From contig OY540814.1 in the NCBI GenBank assembly GCA_961205875.1, forward strand, positions 11,266,993 through 11,330,992: a stretch of 64,000 nucleotides of DNA. Direction: 5' to 3'. The stretch's first letter is position 1. The number at the start of each line of letters is the position of its first letter. The DNA comes from Sialis fuliginosa (lineage: Eukaryota; Arthropoda; Insecta; Megaloptera; Sialidae). The position numbers and the translations under genes are program-made. Shown one piece after another: positions 55,352 through 64,000 of this stretch. The notes under the pieces are model-generated. The model was not told where the DNA came from, ran no database searches, and worked only from the letters and a program-made list of their open reading frames with translations.

Positions 55352-55556
55352 CTATCTTTTTTCCATGAGACTGTATTCATAAACACTTGCGATTGTGAAA
55401 ACGTTGTTAATAATTTTTTAATCTGTTCAATTCATTTAGTCACTGAATTATTTTTGATATAATGCATTTATATTATAAAATCTAGCATTAATTATTATTT
55501 TTTAACACATCTCATAGGTGATTTCACTTGATTTATATATATGATTTTCATTTATT

Positions 55557-55562
55557 AATAAA
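55557..55562 (+). terminator. Candidate poly(A) signal of the RhoGAP gene
   Basis: AATAAA 206 nt after the stop; another AATAAA follows at 55664. Either may be used. Confidence 0.45.
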
Positions 55563-55669
55563 TATATTACATGTTACATTATTATAAGTTATATTAATAC
55601 AAAAAATATTATACTTATTTTTTTTAATCGTAATTGTATAAGTTTTAAAACCAAAGTTTATTGAATAAA

Positions 55670-57847
55670 CTTAAAGTATCGTAATTAACTTTTTTCATAT
55701 TATATTACTTTAAAATAGCTTTATTGGATGATTTATTTTTAATTTAAAGTTTAGTTTTTATATTAAAACATATACAACCCAAAAATACATAGCTTAAGCA
55801 TTATTGTTTGGAGTTTCTTATTCTAAAAATAAATAGGAAATATTGTACAGATTGATTAATGAAAAAAGTGAATTACATGATATTTTATATGGTGGTGTTA
55901 TATTTATTTTAATATATTACAGCCTTATTAATAGTCAATTAAACGCTTGTATTTATAATAGAGCTCTCATTATTATGTATGTACTAGTGTAACTATACAT
56001 AGTGAAGTCATCTGTGGATTTTATAGTCTTTAAATAAATAATGTTACCATGTATTTAGTAATTATCATATTATGTATCATCGAGACAACAGGTGCTCTGG
56101 GTTATGTTATTATTGTAGAGTAGAAAAATTAGTTGTTATTAATTAATGTACTAAAATGTATTTGAATATATATAGTAGAATATTTTGCTTGTAATATCCA
56201 AATCACCAATATATTTAAGCCCAATTTAAAACTAAATAATATTTGAGTAATTGATATATTTTGAAAAGTTGGTTAATAAGAACATAATGACAGCGGATGC
56301 TCTATTTTAGTATGGTGCATTGATGTTTAGACATGACATAACTAGCGATCCATGGCACAAGCAATTACAATATTAAAAAGTTCCTACTTGTACATGTTAT
56401 ATTAAACATTGGTTAAATCTTTAGAATTACTATTCTGCAATAGAAAGAACTGTTATATAACTGGAGTGAACATTTTATTATTATTATTACAAAGCTGGGT
56501 TGAGAGAAAGATCTAAGAATAGACATACGTAACTTTGTCTAAAGAGTTCTGATCAACTTATGTTCGGTATTATAAAAAATAGACAAAAATTTGTTAGCTG
56601 ATAAGCATTTTAATAAACAGGGTATTAATTTTTCTGGTTTTTGGTTCAGTTCTGGTTCGAAACCCTGATAACTATACAGGATATTTTTTATATTTCAAAC
56701 CTAACTTAACCGATATTTAGTCAATTAAATCAATGATTATATAAATTTAACAATTAGAGTATTTAATTTCTTTTATAAAGAAAATAAGTATAACTCTTCA
56801 AAACAATTTCCCATTTTAATTAAACACGTTTTTCAAACTTACAATTGACAGCTGACCCAATAGGAATACTTCCTTTTTTCAGTACACCATGGCTTACTAT
56901 CTAAGAGTCTAAGACATATACCAATAGCGTTCTTTTTTAGTTATTGTTCATGCGCTTAACTGTCAATAAATGTCATGGAAATACCAAATAAATTTGATAC
57001 CCTGTTTCAAAGTGTTTGTTAACTAACAAATTTTAATATTGAGTAGTAATATTTTCAGTAATATCATAGTTCAATAACAATGATATTGCTATTTGGAACA
57101 CTTTAGTTTTGAAACTTTGATGCAGTATATGATAATTACTCAATATATGATATGGATAACAATAGTTTTAACGCGATGGTTTAAATGTGAGGTTAGTTGA
57201 TATCTTATAGGATTAAAACACCTTAAAATAAAAACAAAAAAGTGCTGCCTGGGAATGTTATTTTCATAAAATATACTTTTCTCTTTTGTGATTAATTAAT
57301 TATTTCAAGTTGAAGTAAGTCTATCAGCCACCTTTAAAAAATGGTTCGAATCTCAGGAAATGATTTGGTTTTTCTTCAGTAGATGTCAATATTTAAACAA
57401 ATAAATTTTGAATTACGTTCTTACTGTAGTTAAATAAGTTTGAATAGATTGAAAGAGACAAGTATATTTGCATTTGAAGCACTATAAATATGATATTGTA
57501 TTTAATTCATATTTAAATTTTCGTTAAATGAAATAATGGGAACATTTTGTACTTGGTAGAGTGATTATAGAGCTTTAATAAATATTAATAGATATGGTGT
57601 TTTATCCTTTTTATATGGTTTGTAATGTACAAAAATCAATATTTATGAGAGTAGAATTATTGCAAGAATCCATGAAATAGCATCACATTTAAATTATCTT
57701 CTCATTGTACCAGTGGTAGTTACATAAGGTGAAGCAATGAGAGAATATTAAATGATATTATTTTATTTTTATTACTACAAAATCATCAATGTATTAAAAT
57801 TGAGGGAAATATGTATAAAATAGAGTTATTTTTAATTTTTTGGAAAG
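55670..57847. other. AT-rich intergenic DNA
   Basis: No gene recognised. Near 56562-57050 there are degraded pieces of the ggtattataaa/ttgttagct Harbinger-like family and two TACCCTGTTT-type ends. Otherwise featureless. Confidence 0.5.
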
Positions 57848-58480
57848 TAAAGGCTCTCACAGACCAACGTGAATATTTGCAGTGGCTGCAGCAAGTCTGT
57901 TCACACCGGCGCGACGCATTTATTTTATCATTGATAAAAATTGTTGAAAACCTTATTTCAAATTGGTATTTTATAATAAAATCGTAAATTAAGTTTTAAA
58001 AATTTATGCTTAAAATTTTAAAAATATGAATTATTTTGTAGATATACTTATGTGAATATTGTAGCAGTATTCAAAAGAAGTTATGATTAAAATTTTCAAA
58101 ATATTAATTCATTTATTTCAGTGGCGTAGTCAGAAAAAAAATCGTGAGGGGGGGGGGATAAATACATATGAGTTAAATTTTTTGTAGGTATTTTGAACTG
58201 ATGTTTTCTCAAAACATATGTTTTTTTTAAATACTGAATATTTTAGGGGGAGTTTCGTCTCCAATCCCCCCCTCCCAACGTTTCTACACTACTGTTTTAT
58301 TTACTATGGAACTTTTTTAGGTTTAAACATTAGAAAATAAATCTGAGTAGGAGGCCCACCACTGAATAAGATGATTTCTTACAAATTATATTACTTTTTT
58401 CGGTCTTCAAACAAGCATGGCAGCGAATAAAATTCTGTCGATCACTGTAAATGTTTCGCTCCGGTCTGTGGGAGACTTTA
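57848..58480. mobile_element. TIR element hosting a hAT MITE
   Basis: Ends TAAAGGCTCTCACAGACC and inverse TAAAGTCTCCCACAGACC. The interior is non-coding and split by 58119-58294. The duplication is not clear, so the superfamily is left open. Confidence 0.65.
58119..58294. mobile_element. hAT-type MITE (CAGTGGCGTAGTCA family), nested
   Basis: Ends CAGTGGCGTAGTCAG and inverse CAGTAGTGTAGAAACG; flanks ATTTATTT and TTTTATTT (7 of 8). Run of 10 G at 58148-58157. Same family as 34656-34815, opposite orientation. Confidence 0.75.
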
Positions 58481-60539
58481 ATATGAGTTACCAAGAAAAA
58501 TACAGTGATAATATTTCTATTTTAAAAAAATAGGTATACCAAAACTGGGTTGGCTTCACTTTTTGAATGCACTACCACTAATTTGTACATTTTCTGTGTT
58601 AACCTAGTCTAATTAATTTTGATAAGGTTGCGTTATAATTGTCTGTTATGAATATAAAGTGGTATACTTACTTCTCGAATCAATCATTTAATTTTTCTTA
58701 TAGAATTTCATATTAAAATAAAAATATAATATCTTAATTTTTTACTATATGAAATATACATAATGAAAATTGATATCGTACATTTATTAGGAGATGTTTT
58801 TTATTTTATATTGTGTATATAATAATAATAATATATTGATACATATATATATAATAGATGAATATATTATATTGTAGATGTTTAATTTAATAAATAATTA
58901 TGTCCTTAATATATTTTTAATTTTTTATTATTACCAAATTTTACAGGTACGATGCAAAATAAAACCCAAAATAATCATGCTATCAAAATGATTACTACAA
59001 AATCTTATTGTTAGTTGGTTAATTAATATTTGATAAACAAAAAAAACTAAATCATATTTTTAGAAAAATTTTAATTATTTTTATATGAAATTAACAGATG
59101 GCATTGTTAGTTCAAAATAAAATAGAATGTAAACATTTCATTAACTAAGCGAATTTTAAATATTTTTTTGTGCCAAAACTATTAATTCTACATAATTAAA
59201 ATTTTATGTGCATGTTATTTATATCTTTTAATTTTTAAAAACAATTTATTTATTTATTTTTATATTTAAAAATGGCGGATGTACGACACTTTCTTCACTG
59301 ACGGTTGCTCCATTGCATGCATTATAGCTCTGCTATACATTGATTGGAAACATCAGAAACAATAAGTATTATGTCCGGTATTATAAAGAAGCTAGCTTTT
59401 GCTCAAGATTAAAGCTTTTGCTTATTATATAAGAATTTATTTTGTTTATTTTTACTTTCTTATATCCATGTATATGGAATATACATAATATACAAGTAAA
59501 GTATTGTTAAGCCGATTTTTTTCGTAATCCGGATTTTGATGGAATTATCCATTTTGACCTTCCCTGCAGGGTTTTTTTTTTAGTGTGTAGTTGTAGCTTG
59601 TTTCTGCAGTTCAAAAAATGAAAACTGAAGTTGTAAAAGTCAATTTATGTCAATTTATACAACAATGAAGATAGATAAATACAGTTTAAAAAAAGCAAAA
59701 AAAAACAATTGAAAAATTGTTGAAAAATTACAAGTAAAAAAAGGAAAATGTGCAGTTGTAAAATTTTCTTAAAATAACCCCTGCTTCCCTGAATCCATTT
59801 TGACTATTTTTACCATGATGTCTGTGTGTCTGTCTGTCGGTCTGTGTGCTGTACATAATAGAGAATACTACTATCTATAGTTTATGTCCCATTCATTTTA
59901 TTTTATCTTTTATTAGTTTGTCAGAAATGTGTATTAATAAATTAATAATCACGTATAATGTTCACTGTCAGGATATAACAAAGGCCCGTGGGTACCAAGG
60001 CAGATATTTTGTATGACTCTTTGTATCTCCTATGAGAGATTCTTGCAAATAGAATTTATTATTATTATTAGTATCTATAAATAAGTGTACAAAACTTCAA
60101 AATGATTGATCAAATAGTTTTTGAGTTATCTTTAAAGAGGTTTACGAAAAAGTGGTTTTTAGAAATACGAGTTTAACAGGCTATAACTTTGGAAGGACAG
60201 CGAATTTTGCTCTAAAATTTAAGGACGATATTCTATGCATGTTTGAATAACATTTTATGAAAAAAATTGAAAATTTTGAAGGTTATAAATGGATCTCCTC
60301 TCTTAAATAATAGACAGATTTGGTCCGTTTAGGAGAGAAAATGGGACACTCCCATAGCAAAATCGCTTATTAATCAAAAATTTCAAAAATAAACTCAATA
60401 TGAAATTACTTATTAAATTTTAAGAATCGTTACTTGGGTAAGTACATCTAATATACAATACGGGGTCTAACAATAAATTAAACACCTCAGGGTACAGCAT
60501 TCGCTGGTGCCGCCTTTATAAACAATTTTAGTTAGTATA
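58481..60539. other. AT-rich intergenic DNA
   Basis: No gene recognised. Contains a lone Harbinger-like end (tgtccggtattataaagaag, 59374-59393) and a tgtctgtctgtcggtctgtg microsatellite at 59820-59846. Confidence 0.5.
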
Positions 60540-60878
60540 CAGTGAGGGTTTCCACTTTCTGAAAAGCCTATAGTGGTTAAGGAAAGTCAGGGAACTTAAT
60601 AAAAATTCTGGAAAGTTGGGGATTTTTCAGTTTTTTTTTATCTCAGGGATTTATATAACCAAAGAGACTTAAAGAGAGTAATTACTATTTAATATTAGTA
60701 TTGTACACATCTAATGTTTCTCTTTTTTCGAAATTTCAAATCTATTAGAAAAAAATAAATACATAAATTTAAATATTGTTACTATAAACAATTAAAGTTG
60801 AATGAAAATTTTGGTCAGTGTATTTAGAATATGCGGTCAGGGAAAGTCAGGAATTTTTTTCAGAAATCTGACACCCTG
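60540..60878. mobile_element. TA-flanked MITE with ggaaagtcagg repeats
   Basis: Left CAGTGAGGGTTTCC, right inverse CAGGGTGTCAGATTTC; both lead into ttctgaaaa. TATA/TA at both flanks. aaagtcagg(g)aa occurs near each end (60581, 60842). Confidence 0.5.
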
Positions 60879-61507
60879 TATACTTTCAGGGTCCATTCCT
60901 TTCTAAACTCAGTATTTTATTTTTCGCGTGTTCCGTTTGTTATTATTGCCTGAAATAAGTAATTATAGTTAAGTAAATACGGTTTATTCATTAAAACGAC
61001 TGTCAAAATTTATACCATCTTACGTATAAAAAATCAGTTTTATTTCACTCTGTCATTTCGTGTTTCGTTCAGGACACATGTAATTTCAGCAACCTGTAAT
61101 TATATGGACATTTATAATTTTAAAAGACTATTGCATGCAGGGTTTGTTGCGTGTTTTTTTTTATTCAGAGGGAGTGATTATACTTTATTTGGAAGGTGTA
61201 TCAGTTAAGAGGTAAATGTATGTATTTGCTACGAGTATTAAATTAATATATCAACATTTACAATATTTAAAATTTAAGTCTGAATTAATTGTTATATATT
61301 TAAGATGATATATGTATATAGTATCTGTATAACAAATTGTAGTTAGATACATAAAATATTAACCTAAAATTTAGTATTTTCGATTTCGTTAAAATTAGGT
61401 TTATTGTATAGAAAATGACATGAAAGTTAAAATTTTTAAATCGCAGATCTGTATCTAAAACCGTTTTCGAGATATAGCGTTTCAAAGATTTAGTTTTTTT
61501 CAAAATT

Positions 61508-62302
61508 TTGGAAAAACATCTGCCAAGTAAATGCACAGTGCTCCCTCGTGCTAAATTCACTAAAACCGATTGTGTTCAGATAAATTGCCTGGCATTCGTT
61601 AACCATTTAATTTTTATACAAATTTTACTAAAAAATCTTAGTTCGAATTTTTTCTTAAAACGCACCTGAATATTTTTTCATATATTTTTAATTTTTTGAC
61701 AATTTCAATCTAAATCTAAATTTATACAAATGTCAAAATTACATTTAAAACGTCAAAGTGACATTTAAAACGCCAAAGTGACATTTAAAACGTCAAAATG
61801 ACACTTAATATATCCAATCAAATATCAATTTAGAAAAACAAAACACGAATTTTTAAAATTAATTTAGATAAATCTTTGTAAGGGAATATTTTACAACAAA
61901 CGTAGTAGTATTATAGGAAATTTAATTCTCTACAAAAAATATTCTATAAAATTTTTTCGTAACATGTGTCGTTCTTGAGATATCTTGAAAAAATAAATAT
62001 TTTGGGGTGTCACCCCTCCCCCTTACACATGATTTTGATGATTTTGAAATGGGACCGTCCTCAAACCAAACCCAACCATCCGACCAAGTTTCAATAATAT
62101 CGGTTCAGTGGTTCATGAGTTATGCGTGTGACAAGGATTCAGGGGACAGACGGACGGACGGACAGACAGACAGACACGGAACGAAAAGTGTTTGTCTTGA
62201 CGTGAAACGGATAAATAAATTTAAAATTGGAGAACTTTTTTTTTGTCTCAATCTGAAACGATCACATAGCTTCTCGTATCTTCGATATTGCGAGGAAGCA
62301 AA
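61508..62302 (-). repeat. 'CCTCGCAATAT' repeat family, copy 6 (inverted, near full length)
   Basis: From the gcacagtgctccctcgtgct end (61535-61554) to cttcgatattgcgaggaagc (62280-62299). The (ggac)/(agac) tract, ggttcatgagttatgcgtg and cgttcttgagatatcttg blocks are all present. Open frames in it are chance. Confidence 0.85.
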
Positions 62303-63360
62303 AAATGACTATAACTTTTGAAAGGATTGTCTGATTTGATTTTTGTGGATAGATTTGAAATCAGCGTATCAAAATCTATTTGATGACATGTATTACCTAT
62401 ACTAACATGGAAAATCAGTTGTGAAAAATTCATGGCTCACACTGATTATGAAAATTTCACCCCCGTGGGTAATATGAAGTCAGCACCTGTATGATTAGTG
62501 CACTTTTTGAAAAACTTAAATAAGCTAGGCTATAATTTGTAACGCTTAAAAAATTTATTTTATATTTTGACCGGCTACCGGGCATTTGCCCGGTTGCCCG
62601 TTTGCCGTATCCTGGACATTTGACTCTTCTTGTCTCGTCTTACGTAATTGTTTTCCCTACAGTATTTATATTTAATGTAAATAAAATGACCCTCTCATAA
62701 TAAATTGAATGAACGCACACATTTACACAAACACAACTCGTAAATGTCATTCACATTGGCGGTCTCCAAACTGACATTTACAATTACACAGTTTTCATTT
62801 TGCGTACCTCAGGATTAAATTAAAACAGTGTGTGTGTGTGGGTACACACGCGCAGTTACTGGCTGCTGTCAGTTAATACAACAGAAAGTAATTTACAGGG
62901 ATGTAATTATTACTACAACTTGGATACCCGCAGTTTGCACACAACTCGAATTGGTTTATCTGCAGTAATTTAACTTTGTGACGACACGAGTGGCCGCAGT
63001 CAACAACGTATTTATATATTTGTTGTGGGCTTTCTAATTTATTTTTCAGGAATTGGTAATTCAAACCATGATTTGATTGTAATAGTTTAAATTTAACTTT
63101 TTTATAATCATTTTTTGTCTAGTATTCGCGATCCATTGCAGAGCACTCTGAAACAATATTAGATCGATTTTTAAATTCTTTGTTTAGAAATTAGAGGGAG
63201 GGATACTTTGAAAGCAAATATCTTGTGACAAGGATTAAAATCAAAAGAGCCTAAAACATTTTTTGTTGTATTTTAGGAAATCTATCTAAATGGAATAAGT
63301 AAAAAAATTGAGTACCTACACTTTTCACCAGAAAAATAATTTTTTCATCATTTTTGTTAT
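62303..63360. other. AT-rich intergenic DNA
   Basis: No gene recognised. A GC-rich patch with repeated gcccggttgcccg-type sequence lies at 62570-62610, and a (tg)n run at 62828-62840. Confidence 0.45.
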
Positions 63361-63569
63361 TATGGGTAATAAATTTCCGTGCTTATACCAAATTTCATCT
63401 TAGTAAGTGTATAATGCCATAATGGAAAGGCTGTGATGGATGTACAGACAGACAGACAAACAGACCGAAACTGTAACTAGTTTTCTACGGAACCTTTAAA
63501 AAATACTTACAAACTAGTAGGTGGTAATAATTTTCCAACATTTATTATAATAGCGATCTTCAGTTAACA

Positions 63570-63762
63570 TAGAGGTTCCCAAAGTGTGCGCCGCGGCGTC
63601 TTTACAATAGGGTGCTTAATATTAAATTAATGAATTTGTTTAATAATGCAGTTTTTTTACTTGTTCATTACAAGTTAGTCATGGTTTGACTTAAAAAGAG
63701 CACCACGGGAAAACTTTAGTTCAAAAAGGGCGTCGCGAGTTGAAAATGTTTGGGAACCTCTG
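63570..63762. mobile_element. hAT-type MITE with exact 8-bp duplication
   Basis: Ends TAGAGGTTCCCAAAG and inverse CAGAGGTTCCCAAAC. AGTTAACA at 63562-63569 and 63763-63770. 193 bp. Inverted relative of 17986-18225 (shares gcgccgcggcgtct, acttgttcattacaagtta). Confidence 0.93.
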
Positions 63763-64000
63763 AGTTAACATATAAGCGATTCAGAACCCACAACGATTAA
63801 CAAAAATAAAGTCAATTTTTTTGTAAACTAGTCAATCTGATTACAAATAAAACTAATATATCTAATATGTAAAACATTTATATCTATTTATATTTCATAA
63901 TTTATATAAGAGTAAATCAGAGAAAATAACTATATATCTATAAATAATATAAAATGTCAACTATAAATACATCAACTGTTCAAATTCTCTCTCAATGGCT

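Noticed and set aside
62007-62321. 104-codon plus-strand frame
   Set aside because: Lies wholly inside the inverted copy 6 of the dispersed repeat; the (GGAC)n tract makes the frame.

Overview
The window is nuclear DNA from an animal, almost certainly an insect. It is strongly AT-rich, its genes are split by GT..AG introns, and the ribosomal, RhoGAP and phosphatase-inhibitor proteins are of insect type. It is crowded with small non-autonomous DNA transposons. The order cannot be fixed from the sequence alone.

Layout. (1) 742-38401, + strand: one very long gene for a BTB-BACK-kelch protein. At least 17 coding exons join in a single consistent reading frame; the true N-terminus lies outside what I could find. 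Its introns hold most of the transposons. (2) 38402-43100: intergenic, with a Harbinger-like MITE, a composite hAT/pogo element and a short hAT element. (3) About 43130-48150, + strand: a small PP1-inhibitor gene of the PPP1R14 (CPI-17/PHI-1) family. Its last intron carries a 1.05-kb inverted repeat whose two arms each contain a tRNA-Glu-like Pol III module. (4) 49074-49671, - strand: ribosomal protein uS8 (RpS15A), with coding exons complete. (5) 50503-55351, + strand: p50RhoGAP (ARHGAP1 / fly RhoGAP68F type), complete at 479 codons, divergent from RpS15A across about 830 bp. (6) 55352-64000: no gene seen, only AT-rich sequence and transposon relics.

The four genes are unrelated in function: a likely Cullin-3 substrate adaptor, a PP1 inhibitor, a ribosomal protein and a Rho/Cdc42 GTPase activator. 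The second theme of the window is mobile DNA. There are at least seven hAT-type MITEs with perfect 8-bp target duplications, several TA-flanked mariner/pogo-like MITEs, Harbinger-like MITEs with 3-bp duplications, four foldback (long-palindrome) elements, and a THAP-domain transposon relic whose empty site can be read from related repeats. Several are nested, so relative ages can be deduced.

Limits: all calls come from reading the sequence by eye. Exon junctions rest on reading-frame phase and splice consensus, not on transcripts. No database search was done.
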